Source of the DNA: Nemophila menziesii
Lineage: Eukaryota; Streptophyta; Magnoliopsida; Boraginales; Hydrophyllaceae
Assembly: GCA_029959085.1 (NCBI GenBank)
Contig: JARWIR010000017.1
Coordinates: forward strand, 21,813,507 to 21,877,506
Direction: 5' to 3'
Length of the DNA stretch: 64,000 nt
Translations under genes and position numbers: made by a program
Notes under the pieces: generated by a model
Told to the model about the DNA's origin: nothing
Databases searched by the model: none
Seen by the model: the letters and a program-made list of their open reading frames with translations, nothing else
Shown here: positions 45,166-57,072 of the stretch, one piece after another
How positions within the stretch are numbered: position 1 is the first letter of the stretch
How the letters are laid out: each line of letters opens with the position of its first letter

Positions 45166-46644
45166 TGGTGGGGCCTAGGGTGTGATAGAATAAGATATAA
45201 AATAAGTGCAAAAACACCCTAGAACTACACGGTTCTGCAAGTATACAGATCGTATGCAAGTTTTAGATAAAGATTCGTTCCGCAGAGACTACAGAGGTTA
45301 GGAGAATCTTATGCAAATAACAAGTGCAAATAATTAAAGCTAGAACAAGCAAACGCAAATAAAAGTAAAGATAAATAGATTTTTGTTTGGTTTTCTAATT
45401 AACTAAAGTAAAACTAAGAATTAAAAGACAGAAAATAAATATGAAAGAGAAGTGATATGAGAATATAGCTTAAGTTATTAGCATGTAATCCCCACTAGTT
45501 TTGCCGTTCTAAACATGTAAGGGTGAATTATGTAGTATTTCCCTAATCGGTCCCAATATGCTATCGGTAGTTTCAAATAGCATTTACCTGTGTCAATAAG
45601 GCTTCCTAAGCAAACTTTTCCTGTAATTGGTAAATAGTCACAAAGACTAAACCATAGTGATTATCTAGCTAGGTTGGGTTGTCAGATCAAACCTAAAACT
45701 AAACGTTATGTGCTAAACATGCAATTAAACACCGTTGTCAATGGTATCCTAATTACTAGATGGTAATTCTAATGGCTGCAGTCCACAAGAACACAGAATA
45801 TAAATCCAAACACATAAACAGAGAATAAAAACTATAATTCTATTTAAAACATTAAATTCCAAAATTAGATAGATGTCAATCAAAACTAGGGTTCATACAT
45901 TAATGCTAAAACTTAAGCTAAAGAAATTTAGTTCATGAAAGAAAATAAAGAAATTACAAAATTAAAGGTAGAAGAAGACATTGTTGATGAACAGCTCCGT
46001 CCAGACTTCTCTCCTGTGTTCTAAGCTTCCTCTTGGTTTAAGGTTTCACCAAGGATGATTTAAGAGTGTTAAGAGGCTGTATTTATAGTGTAGAGGTTGA
46101 CCTAATTCGTTTGGTGGAGATAACTTCAAGTAATGGACTCCTAGCCCAACTCAAATTCGTAGGATAAACACTGCTGCGTTGTTTTGAGTGTATCTTCTTC
46201 GTTATTGGTCGGATTTTGCTCCACAAGATACCAAAAGAATCGCAACAGAATCATCTTGACCCTTATTAAGGAAATTACCAAATTCGGCCTATTTCTTAGG
46301 TAAAAACACCAATCTTTAGACGTGTGTGCAGAATCCCAGATTTAGGCAGCTTTTCCTTTTCCATCTTTTTAGCAATTGTTTCCTTATCTCCAATTTCCAT
46401 GCAAATCTCTTTCCATAAGTTGTAGTCTTTGACTTGGACTATAATTAATCTCCATAATTATCTTTAAAGCTTCACACTAAATAAACAATTAAACCCAATA
46501 TGCTCTAAAAATAATAATTCTACTAATCAAGACCCAAAATAGGAAAGTGCACTAAAATAGGCTAAAAATCAACCTATAAACTAATAATAAGCCTAAAATG
46601 ATGTCTCATGAGTAGATTTTACTATCACAAATGAGGAGACATCA
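45166..46644 (-). repeat. 5' LTR of E2 (1,479 bp)
   Basis: Termini TGGTGGGGCC and GGAGACATCA in plus coordinates. TATA at 46,080-46,087. The TSD CTCTT follows. Confidence 0.95.
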
Positions 46645-46649
46645 CTCTT

Positions 46650-48229
46650 GTTTTCTTCTTGAGGAAGAACCTAAGACCTTCTCCGAGGCTATGATATCCA
46701 TAGATGCTAGCTTCTGGAAAGAAGCGATAAACAGCGAGATAGAATCCATTAGATCAAACCACACTTGGGACTTAACTGACTTACCAAAGGGATGTAAGAC
46801 AATTACTAACAAATGGATCTTTAAGAGAAAATTAAGACCTGATGGTTCCATAGAGAAATTTAAAACTAGACTTGTAATCCGAGGCTTTACTCAAAATAAA
46901 GGTCTAGATTACTTTGACACCTATTTCCCAGTGACCAAAATAGCAACCATAAGAACTCTAATTGCTTTAGCTTCCATTCATAAACTCACTATACATCAAA
47001 TGGATGTTAAGACCGCATTTTTTAATGGAGACTTAGATGAAGAGATATATATGGTTCAACCCGAAGGGTTTGTAGCTTCTGGTCAAGAAAGCAAAGTATG
47101 CAAACTTAAGAAATCTCTATATGGTTTGAAACAAGCACCCAAACAATGGTACGAAAAATTAAATAGTACTTTAGTTAACGATGGCTTTATAGTCAACACT
47201 TCCGACTCATGTGTATACATGAAGGTGATAGGATCCGAATGTGTGATCATCTGTCTATACGTAGATGACATGATGATCTTTGGCACTAACCTTAAAGTCA
47301 TTAATGAGACTAATGACTTTCTATCATCTAAATTCGAGATGAAGGACATGGGTGAAGCTGATGTAATCCTAGGGGTTAAGATCTTAAGAAATGAAAATGG
47401 TATATTCCTTAGTCAATCTCATTATGTAGAGAAATTGTTGAAGAGATTCAACTCCTTTGATGTCATACCCTCTAGAACCCCGTATGACTCTAGTATTCGT
47501 TTGACTAAGAACAAGGGAAGTGCAATATCTCAAACTGAATATGCTAAGATAATAGGAAGTGTGATGTTCTTAATGAACTACACTCGACCTGATATCGCCT
47601 ACGCCGTAAGTAGACTTAGTCGCTATACCCATAACCCTAGTAGTGAACATTGGGCTGCACTTCAAAGATTATTGAAATATCTAAGAGGTACTATGGATAT
47701 AGGCATACACTATAGTAGGTTCCCTGCTGTCCTAGAAGGCTATTGTGATGCAAATTGGATATCAGATAATGATGAAGTAAGCTCCACTAGTGGTTATGTG
47801 TTTTCCTTAGATGGAGGAGCTATATCCTGGAAGTCTTCTAAACAAACTTGTATAGCACGGTCAACCATGGAATCCGAGTTTATAGCGTTAGAGTTGGCAG
47901 GACAAGAGGCTGAACGGTTGAGGAGTCTCCTAGGAGATGTACCATTATGGGAAGATAAAGTTGTGCCAGACTCTCTTCATTGTGACTCGCAAGCAACTAT
48001 CAGCGTTGCTCATAACAGCACCTATAATGGAAAACGGAGACACATTCGAATTAGACACAGCTCAGTGAAACAGTTACTGAAGAATGGTGTGATAGCATTG
48101 GACTTTGTCAAATCCGAGAAAAATTTGGCTGATCCATTCACTAAAGGTCTAACCAGGAGAGTAGTTATGGAAATGTCGAGGGGGATGGGGCTTAAGCCCA
48201 TTCATGGGGGTCATATGGATGACATGTGA
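46650..48229 (+). pseudogene. Copia reverse transcriptase and RNase H (open, separated from gag-int)
   Basis: Open for about 530 codons. RT has [45 protein letters not shown] and the YVDDM active site near residue 215. RNase H has [18 protein letters not shown] and the typical ADPFTKGL end. The first codon continues the integrase frame interrupted at 38,511, so this is the 3' half of one polyprotein gene; the ATG in the LTR is accidental. It is damaged only by the E2 insertion and upstream shifts. Confidence 0.93.
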
Positions 48230-48874
48230 TGCACTACTTACCCATCCCTATGGCATACAATAGTGCAAATGAGGTTGAGTTTCGACTCTTAATGATTCAT
48301 AGCCCTTTGTGGTGGTCCTATTGAGACGGACTTGATGAATTCACCGATGATTTTTTCGAGGTTGAGTTTAACTCTTAATGATGTTCATAGCCCTTTGTGG
48401 TGGTCCTATTGAGAAGGACTTGATGAACTCACCGACATATGATGAGGTTGAGCTTTAAGGCTCTTAATGACTTCAAGACCCTTGAGGGGTAGTCTATGTT
48501 GTATAGACATTCTTGAAATCACCTATGTGAGTGTGAAAGTGGGGGCCGCATTCTATAAAATACTAGAGAAATCTTTTTAGAGCACTCATGAGAACCAAGG
48601 TATGCGCATGGCCTAAAAGGCGCTTGTGATAACATCGCGGAATCTGTATATATCTAACGGGTTTGAGTATGTGTTGTGGGGGTCTCAACTAAAGAACGTC
48701 AAGTTCAAGAGTACGTTCACTTGACTGGACTTGGTTGTTGCCTCACTCCACTACGTGTCAATTCAAATCGCAAGATATTGACACTTAAGTACAATTCACC
48801 CAACTTTCGCTCAAAAACCTTTTCCTTTTTCAAAACCTTCTTTATACCTTGTAGACAATCAATGTGCGGGGGAT
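48230..48874 (+). repeat. Copia 3' non-coding region: tandem repeats and polypurine tract
   Basis: Three diverged tandem units of about 80-90 bp start near 48,269, 48,358 and 48,440. Each has GAGGTTGAG...CTCTTAATGA, and the first two share CATAGCCCTTTGTGGTGGTC. The tract TGTGCGGGGGAT (48,863-48,874) directly precedes the 3' LTR. Confidence 0.8.
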
Positions 48875-49886
48875 TGTTGGACTCATTTATTGTCAACAAT
48901 AGAATATAGCATGTGGTGGGGAGTTTTATTGGTCAAACGTGTTGAGTGGTGTAGTGGGGAAGTAGGAAAGACTTTATACTAGTTTCCCACATCGGTAGTT
49001 CATAAGTGGTGAGAAACATTTATTACCTTTGTGGTATCATTAGCTCCCAAAGAACTAACACCCATGCACACTAAGAGATAATGGGGAAGCCCACACGCGC
49101 GCACCACCACCACCCACCCGGCCTGCGCCCGCGCCCGGGCCTGGGTCCTGGGTCCTGTGTCCTGGGTCCTGGGTCTTGGGTCTTGGGTCTTGGGTCTTGG
49201 GGAATTAAAAAATAAAAATAAACTAGTTTTATAACCAGCTTTTATTTTTTATTCTGATGAAGACTTTGTCTACGTTTGACTCATTCCTCCACGTTTTTAT
49301 TTTACCACGCTCTATCAACACAACGGCTCCTTGGTTGTAACAGCTCCTAAATTCTTGGCATGATGAACAGCCACGACCAAGCCTTAACGGCTAGTGTACT
49401 GGCTATATTTTCTTCTATAAATAGAGTTGTTCCTCTCGTCATTTTACACACCAACTTTACAACAGCAATAAACACTTACGAAAATCACAGCAGCTATTAT
49501 TCTCTCTTCTTCACTTCTGTTCTTGAGCAAAATCATAATATACAGATTCCAACCTACGATTGTGAGTGCACACGAGAGTAGGGTAGTAGTGTTTAATCCT
49601 TGGGGAACGTTCGGAAAACAGTGTAGCATCTCCGCTGTCCCGGAATTTCGTTCTTAAGGCAGTGGCTCTTCCATGGTACTACGGGTTTTTATCTTTGTTT
49701 TCTCAGCTCCGTTATTACCTTCATTAATCGGGTTCGTTTTTAACTTTCGCTTTTACTTTTGTCTTTTACTTTCCGTATTTCATTTCAGACTTTTACTTTC
49801 CGTATTTCATTTCGTAATTAGTAGTTAAAGTTTCTTTACCGAAAATTTTAAATACCATTACAGTAGCTTTTTATATTTAACCAACA
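48875..49886 (+). repeat. 3' LTR of the copia element (1,012 bp)
   Basis: Same ends as the 5' LTR. It is 56 bp longer, mainly through a minisatellite of TGGGTCC/TGGGTCT units at about 49,140-49,200 that the 5' LTR lacks. TATA (TATAAATA) is near 49,416. Confidence 0.93.
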
Positions 49887-49891
49887 ATGAT

Positions 49892-50575
49892 TATGAAACA
49901 AGTCTTCGTATGTTTCTTTTCACTTTTTTCCCCGCACAAAACCAATTTTATTACTTTAATAATTAAGGAATGTTTATTTGTATTTCTGATTTATAAAAAC
50001 ATTAGATTGATACACATCTTGTTTTTCTTGACCAAATCTAAATCAAATCTAAATGACGCATAACTGACATGTTTAATTAATAGACTAAGAGAGTTTTTGT
50101 TTACACTTAATAAGATTTTAATTTGATTCATTAAAATACTGGATTAATAATACTATTTGATTTTTTTATCAGTTAACATCTGAATGACTCTTAATTGGTT
50201 GTTTAATTAACCTTTCAAGTCTGGTTTATTCTGACACTGCCTCATAATAGAATAAATTTTATTCAATTGTTTATTCAGCATCTAATATTTATTACCTAAA
50301 AAATGACACCCTAAATTAAATATCATAATTAAAAAAATTATCAATCTTAATAAATTAATTATTGTGAATAAATTATTTTATTAGGTGGATGTCCAAAGGC
50401 CAAAGGTTTATCCTATTTATTTCTTGTATATGTGGCAAGTGAAGGGTTTTTTATTATTCTATAAATATAAGACTTATTCTGTTGTAATAAGACTAGTTAG
50501 TTTAGGAATACAATAAACCAACTCTCTTTTTATTTTATTCTTATTCTCCTTTAGTTTATAACACGTTATTAGCAC
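49892..50575 (+). repeat. Probable copia-type LTR (solo or start of a decayed element)
   Basis: A TATA box (CTATAAATATAAG, about 50,459-50,471) is followed by a transcript-like stretch that ends in TTTATAACACGTTATTAGCACGAG (about 50,556-50,579, given only as a landmark). I associate that motif with LTR/leader junctions of plant copia elements, from memory. No paired LTR or clear 5' boundary was found. Confidence 0.4.
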
Positions 50576-50599
50576 GAGTGAGTCTCTTTTGTCAAACTG

Positions 50600-51110
50600 A
50601 AGCAGGATAGTCTAGAAGATAAGATCATTCGTTAGCAAAGCAGATTGCTTGTGTTCGAATCACGAATTGGTTGATTTAATTTTATGTCTAATATTTTTAT
50701 TTGATTAATCATTTGTAATTTTTGTTTTATTCTTATTATGTTAAATTTGGTGTTTGTGATATTTTCTTTTTTGGAACTTATTTATTTCGATGGCCGGAAT
50801 CCTATATGTATTTTTAGTAGGCCTGAAGCTTATTAATTTCAAAGGGTTCGAACCCTTAATAAAATTCAAAATCACGAAGCTAAGATTACGGTTGTAGACT
50901 TGAAGTCTCAATTTCAATTTAAAATCACGAAACTAAAATTAATGTTGTAGACTCAAAGTCTCAAATTCGATTAATATAGATGATGCTATATGTATATTTA
51001 CTTATCATCCCGAAATAAAAAATAGAATTGGTATAACTTTGCGAAGCATGTGGGATTTGAACTTGACACTTTAGATAGAAGAGTATTTGCGTATAACCGC
51101 TAGACTATAT
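50600..51110. ncRNA. Two tRNA-like segments, decayed
   Basis: Plus strand: an A-box-like TAGTCTAGAAG (about 50,609) and a well-paired T-arm TTGTG-TTCGAAT-CACGA (50,649-50,665), but no convincing acceptor or anticodon stem. Minus strand at 51,108-51,050: TAGTCTAGCGG and GTTCAAATCCCAC, with an unpaired T-stem. Neither looks like a working tRNA gene. Confidence 0.25.
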
Positions 51111-52060
51111 ATTTATTTTGTCTTATACCAGTAAACTTTGAAGAATATACTCAACAATTCTATATTTTGTTATATATTATTCATATTCTAAAAAATTTAT
51201 AGGCCCGAAGCCTAAATAGAAAATTATATTACCGGGAGCATATACCAAAAATTATAGGCGCGAAGCCAACAAAGAATTTATATGCTAAAAAGTATATAAC
51301 AAATTTTATAGGCCGAAAACCTATCACACGTTTTATAAGCTAGAAAAATAAAACAAACCTCATAGGCTTGAAGCCTTGAATACAATTTATATGCCCGAAA
51401 CATTAAAAAATTATTGAAAGGCTTGAAACCTAGATCAAAATTTAAAGGTTTGAAATATATATCAATTTTGTTACATTTTTCACAAAAGAATTGAGGAATG
51501 AAATTTAACATCTAAAAAAATAATCGTCTATTCATCTCCCAAATAGAACTTTATTGAATATAAATTATTACTCTCAATTCATTGAATTGAATCATATTTA
51601 ATTCTTGAATAATTTTATTTTCTTGAAGTGAATAAAATATATAGGCACGAAGCGTACAACGAAATCTATATGCCTGAAACATTTACGAAAATTTATAGAC
51701 ATGAAACCTATAATAAATTTGTAGGTCGGAAGTATAAGAGAAATTATATAAACTCGAAACCTACATTTAAATATATACTAAATATATGTGCCAAAAGCGC
51801 ATAAAAAATCTACAGGTTGAATTATGCACCATATGTTATATGCCAGAAGTATAAGACAAATTTTATTGGCCTGAAAACCTACATCAAATCTTGTATGCAG
51901 GAAGCATATACCAAATTTCATAGACCCGAAGTCTATAACACAATTTATATGCCCAAAGTATAGAACAAATTATCTAAATATTTGAAGTCTAGATCAAAGT
52001 TAAATGACATGAAAAATATATCAATTTTTTTAATAAAGGCTCGAAGCCTAGGTCGAATTT
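50820..52060. repeat. Array of degenerate mini-hairpin repeats of two alternating types
   Basis: Roughly 25 AT-rich units of about 30-40 nt. One type centres on TAGGC(C/T)(C/T)GAAGCCTA, the other on TATGCC(C/T)GAAGCATA; each type is self-complementary. Examples: 51,203, 51,256 and 51,363 (first type); 51,390, 51,670 and 51,890 (second type). No ORF. The tandem part is densest at 51,200-52,055. It may be the leader of the decayed copia element to its left. Confidence 0.75.
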
Positions 52061-52639
52061 TGAAAAGGGGAAAATTCAGACTAAAGGTTAAATTTTAACG
52101 ACTCAAAATCTAAAAGAATTACAAAGACTTGAAGTCTTAATTCAAATTTATGCGTTTGAAGAAAAAATTGTGTTATATGACAAAAAAACTCATATGGATA
52201 TCATGGATATTTAAGAATCGAATTGCATCGTCTGTAAAACACTGATTTCATTCATAAAAAGTACATAAAATTAGGAAAAGATAAGTTGAGCTAAAGAATT
52301 CTACAAAATGCACCATCTTTTGGTATAATTTGTGCAAGTTTTCATGATAAAGGTTTCGAACTTGTAACCTCCCTTGTACATGTTTAAAGTCTTACCATTT
52401 GCACAATCTAATTGTTTATTAGTAAACTGGACAAAAGGAAATTTTAGTACAAGTTTAGGTACTACTAAATTATATAAGGATTCCAAACGGTCAAATCTAA
52501 TATTATCAAGTGGAACAATTATTCATCTCCTTGTATAATATCACGCATATAGTCCTGAAGTAGCTATATCGCGAATAAAGGTTTTACAAAATACTATGAG
52601 ATCGTTTATCTCGTAAGCAAGCAAAGTAATTGATTGTTG

Positions 52640-53870
52640 ATATAAATATCATAATTCACGTTCCTTCTACATAATGCTATTCCTTGAAGCGGTTAGAAAT
52701 ATATTCTCATAATGAATGCAATAAATTTCAAATATGTATTAAAATAAAAATTGTGGTGGCAAAATTTAATTGAATAAAATCACAGTCTCTAACTCAAGAT
52801 CATTCTCTGTAGTGGATGGAATTGCATTCCCTGTAACGAGTGTTGATTTTTTCAATCTATCCTTTAACTCAAGATTGTTTCATTTTTCAATCTATTTGAA
52901 AATGGATATGTAAACAAAAATGGTAGGGCTAAATACGATTGAATATTGTATTCTCTGGCTAAAATTATTCATTATAGTGAATAAAACTGTATTTCTTGGA
53001 AAAAATGCTACATCTTCGAATGTGTATTGGAATCAGCGTGGTGGTGATCATAACTCCGCCTAAGGTTAAAATCATGATAGTGTTGCAAAGTGTACTTTGC
53101 AGGTATGTTTTTATAAAGTATATATATAATTTTTATGTATATATATGTTTTTTTACTAGTATTGTTGGTAATCAAAGTGATAAGAAAAGGAAAAAGGAGG
53201 TGATGACAACAATATTTATCGTGTATAAATTAGAAGTTAAGCAAATCGAAAAAATGTGAGGTTAATTATTTATGAGAATACAAAGAGAAAATGGGATACC
53301 ATCGCATCCTTCGAAAATTCAAGGTTACCTAATAATTCTCCTGAAGTAGATATTATTGTAAGTAGAAGTATTTTTTGAAGAAAGATACATTAAGACCTTT
53401 TACATAATTCATGTCATGTAAATACTCCTGAATTAGTAATATCGTAAGTAGAGTTTTATCACAGTATTAAGGTTTAACATAACATTTTCTTGTAAACTAT
53501 AATGTTTCATTCTTCTAAATGAATAGAGCTACATTCCCAAATGAATGTAACTGTTTTCATAAACTAAATAAATAGACATATGGATGAAAAAACAAGTGGG
53601 TTAATGTTGTATTCCCTTATTAGGAGTTATTCCCTGGAGAGAATATGATCACATTCTCTGAAGCAAATGCATCACTTTCGACTTATATAACATTGACCTG
53701 CTAATGAAAATAATTGAGTGAATTACATACTAATTTTTCCTAGCTAAAAACCATTCCTTGAAGTGAACGGAAGTGCGTTTCTGGAAGAAAATGCAATGTT
53801 TTTCAATGTGTCTGCAATTGACATCTTGGTGACCCAAACTCCAAACAAGATTAAGGTAAGAAAAAAAATC
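52640..53870. repeat. Second degenerate repeat region (ATTCCYTGAAGTGAAT-type units)
   Basis: About eight diverged units of 80-130 bp are built around ATTC(C/T)(C/T)TG(A/T)AGTG(A/G)A(T/A) followed by TGCATTC(C/T)CTGG and a GAATGTGTATT-like block (for example near 52,667, 52,800, 52,965, 53,630 and 53,755). No convincing ORF. From 53,871 to 54,185 I see nothing further. Confidence 0.55.
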
Positions 53871-54185
53871 CTTACCACCAGAAGTGGAATAAATAAGGAA
53901 TATCCTGTAAGTAAAAGGTCAATAAGATATCATGAAATGATAAACATGAATATTATCGATAAAGTGGAACTATATAGTGTTCGAGTACCCGTGGAATATT
54001 AATAAATTTAGACGATCTAATTAAAAGTTTTTGGATGCCCAAAAGTTATGTTACCTTGTGGTGCAAAATTGACATAATTAGTGAATTGTATTTTAAGTAA
54101 ATCCCGAAGAAATTTACTATATTTAAAGGATACTTTTCAAAATTAGTATTTTGTATAAACCACAAGTGTCCGTAACAATGTATAT

Positions 54186-55120
54186 TGGTGTCGCTTAGGG
54201 CGTGATAAAATAATAGATAAAATAAGCGCAAATAAACACCCTAGGATGAGCATCGTTCTGCAAGTTTTAATGATAAATATAATTATTTCCTCAGAGACTA
54301 GGAAAGTTAGGAAGAACTTATGCAAATTATCAAGTGCAAAAATGAAAGCTAGAGCAGATAAATACGCAGGAAAATAAAAGAAAAGAGATTTTTGTTTGAT
54401 TTTTGTAAATAGAAAATTAAACTACTAAATTATGGACAGAAAAGTAAAATAAAAGAAAAGAACAGATAGTATGATAGTTTAGCTTGAGAAATTAGCAAGT
54501 ATCCCCCTATTCTTGTTTACTCTAAACATGTAAGGGTGAATCATGTAGTATTACAATAATCAGGATTCTAAATTCCCATTGCTTAGACCTTGAGAGCGAC
54601 TAAGGGGGCTACGACACAACCACGAGGCAGTTTAAACATAGGGTTATCAAGCGCTACCAAGGACCTAAGCAAAACAATTCCTTCAATTGGTGATATGGTG
54701 ATTAAAACATACCCTAATAACTATCTTGTTAGGATCGATGTCGTCGGGACTAATAACGGACAATAGATTATGTGGTGTTTCAATATTTAACACCCCTTCC
54801 GCGCGACCATCTAACTACTATTAAGGTAATCGTATACGTAGGCCTCCGCAAGGAAAACAGTCATTAAATCAAAACACATAAACAGAGAATAAAACATGAA
54901 TTCAAATTAAATACGAAGTATCCCAAATCAGATAGAAAGAACTAGGGTTCATACATATATGCTAAATCTCAAGCTAAAATTATTTAATTCATATTAAAGA
55001 AAGAAGAGAAAAGAATTACTATTTTGAAGATTGAAGAAGACATGATATGGTGTACATCTCCTTCCAAACTTCTCTTCTTGTGTTGTATGCTTCTTCCTGG
55101 CTTAAGGACTAGCAAATGAT
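54186..55120 (-). repeat. LTR fragment of the E2 family type, left of E3
   Basis: Starts TGGTGTCGCTTAGGGCGTG in plus coordinates and follows the E2 LTR block by block (GCAAATAAACACCCTA, CTAAACATGTAAGGGTGAAT, ACATAAACAGAGAATAAAA) until it is cut by E3 at 55,121. Confidence 0.8.
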
Positions 55121-56898
55121 TGATGTCTCCCTATTTGTTCTAATTATTATCTCTTTTGAGACATCCTTTTAGGTGAATATTTGACTTATTTGATATACTT
55201 TTATGCTTATTTCATCATATTACACTTTCTCCCCTTGGAATTAGACTATTTGCATTTTTAGAACTTTTGTGCGTTAATTTGATTATTTTTAGTGCAAAGT
55301 TAGTAGGTTCTTGAATTTCATGAAAGACCAATACAAGTGAGGAGAAGTGAGAATTAAAGTCTTAGAGTATTTTTAGTGTGTTAGGAAGAATTTTATTCGA
55401 GTTTCTAATTTTAGAGTGCACTTTCTTATTTCTAGTCTTGAATTATTGATTTATTAATTTTTAAAGCATATGCGGTTTAATTATTTATTTATTATGAAGA
55501 TTTAAAAGATATATGGTAATTAATTAGAGACCAAGTCAATTCTAAGAAGTAAAGTAAAGTGATATACATGAAAATAAGAAGATTAAGGAAGGATATATGC
55601 AAAGAAGGAAAAGATAAAGCTGTCAAATAAATCTGAAATTCCAGCCACGTTCTAAAGATGAACTCATAACTTAAGATTGGCTAGGAATTTGGGAGAATGG
55701 TCTGGACCGGTGGATAGAGATTTCCGAGACAAGTGATTTCGACTATTGGAACACGTCAAATGGATAAGTATTGAAGGAGATATGACCAAAACAAATCAAA
55801 TATTACCTTTCCTAAATTTTAGGGCTGCGAATTAAATAGTCCTTTACTTGTCCTCCACTCCAACTAAAACGAATTAGGGCTTCCTAGCACCTATAAATAC
55901 ACCCCTTAGACCTCATTATTCAGCACCTCTCATATTATATTCAATTCATAACATCCTTAGAGAGAGAGTCAAACACTTCAGAGCAAGAAGGTAGAGGAGA
56001 CGCTAGAGCTGGAGGAATTCTATTCTTCCACAACAGCCAACCAAACCCTTAGGTTATATATTTCTTTTCTGTAATTGAATATGATGTCTTTCTATTTAAT
56101 TTCAGTCTTTAAATTTATTTTGAGCTAAACTTTCATATACTTGAGAATCGCAATAAAGGGATGAACCCTAATTAATTAATCTATGTCTTGAATTTGGGAT
56201 TTTCATGATTTAAATTGAATTTAGTCTTATATATTGGATATTACTTTGTTCATAATCACTATTTCTTTTCGGTACAACTTGAAATAGCTTTTAGTATTTG
56301 GGCTATTCACTTTAGTGGCGAAGTGATCATCCGACAGGGGGGTTTGAATACAGACTTAGGTAATACCCGTGTAATGTCCGTTATTGACCGACATGCTTAA
56401 CTAATTACATAGCCAAAGAGGTAAATTCTTATCATCCGAAGAGGCATATTCGCCCATATAGGGGTTTATAGTACTTTAGGATAGCTCCTAGGTCCACCCT
56501 GACGGGGGCTAGGAGATATTAGAGTCCCGACTAATATTATTATACCAATTCTACCCTTAAACATAGCATATTCTATATTGATTAGGTGGATTCCTTGCGA
56601 GACTCAAGTATCTCTCATCTCTGAAGTTAGTCTTTTTGCATTATTTCTTTTCTGTTAATTTGTTTTTAGTCTTTATTTATTTGTGTATTTAGTTTTAAGA
56701 AAACCAAACAAGAATCTATTATTTTACTTTTCGGTCAAGCAATGATTTATACTATCTGATTAATATTTGGGTTAATGTTAATCCGTCCCTGAGAACGAAA
56801 CCCGAGTTATCAGAGTATTACTTGGACAACCGTACACTTGCGGTATTGTGGTTCCTTTTATTTATCGCATTAATTTTATAACACCCCAGGACCCACCA
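55121..56898 (+). repeat. 5' LTR of E3 (1,778 bp)
   Basis: TGATGTCTCCC...GGACCCACCA. TATA box TATAAATA at 55,892-55,899. CCCTGACGGGG at 56,497 and the CCGTACACTTGCGGT block near 56,830 are shared with the E1 LTR. Confidence 0.88.
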
Positions 56899-56904
56899 AG
56901 TATT

Positions 56905-56921
56905 TGGCGCCGCTGCCGGGG
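56905..56921 (+). other. E3 primer-binding site (tRNA-Asp type)
   Basis: TGGCGCCGCTGCCGGGG, identical to E1 and E2, six bases after the LTR end. Confidence 0.92.
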
Positions 56922-57072
56922 ACGGTAGCGTGTGACCCCGGTGTTAATCTTTTAGTAGTTTAATTGTTAGTTTAGTTTTATTTTTATTTTTCAGTTTTAC
57001 GCTTGGTTTTTGTTTTTGTTTTAGTTGTACAGATTTTTAGATTCAGGTAATGATCAAGAGGTTTTATTGAAG

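Larger units (their letters stand above)
38507..46649 (-). mobile_element. E2: Athila-like gypsy element with most of pol deleted
   Basis: TSD CTCTT lies at 38,507-38,511 and 46,645-46,649. LTRs are at 38,512-39,989 (3') and 45,166-46,644 (5'). Minus-strand order is: primer site, gag ORF, a stub of the integrase C-terminus, post-pol hairpin, GC-rich repeats and TATA box, short accessory ORF, 3' non-coding region, polypurine tract. Removing it with one TSD copy leaves the copia frame continuous, which confirms the boundaries. About 15-20 LTR differences in 1,480 bp (roughly 1%) make it younger than its copia host. It cannot copy itself without help. Confidence 0.95.
35041..49891 (+). mobile_element. 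Ty1/copia retrotransposon interrupted by E2
   Basis: TSD ATGAT lies at 35,041-35,045 and 49,887-49,891. LTRs are at 35,046-36,001 and 48,875-49,886, both TGTTGGACTC...ACCAACA. Domain order (gag, protease, integrase, RT, RNase H) is that of copia. I count roughly 20-25 differences between the LTRs outside a GC-rich minisatellite, about 2%. No canonical initiator-Met primer site follows the 5' LTR. E2 sits between integrase and RT. Confidence 0.95.

Noticed and set aside
50820..52060. CRISPR-like regular repeats
   Set aside because: Repeats are degenerate with AT-rich linkers that are not unique spacers, in a plant genome full of retroelements. A structured leader or satellite-like array fits better.
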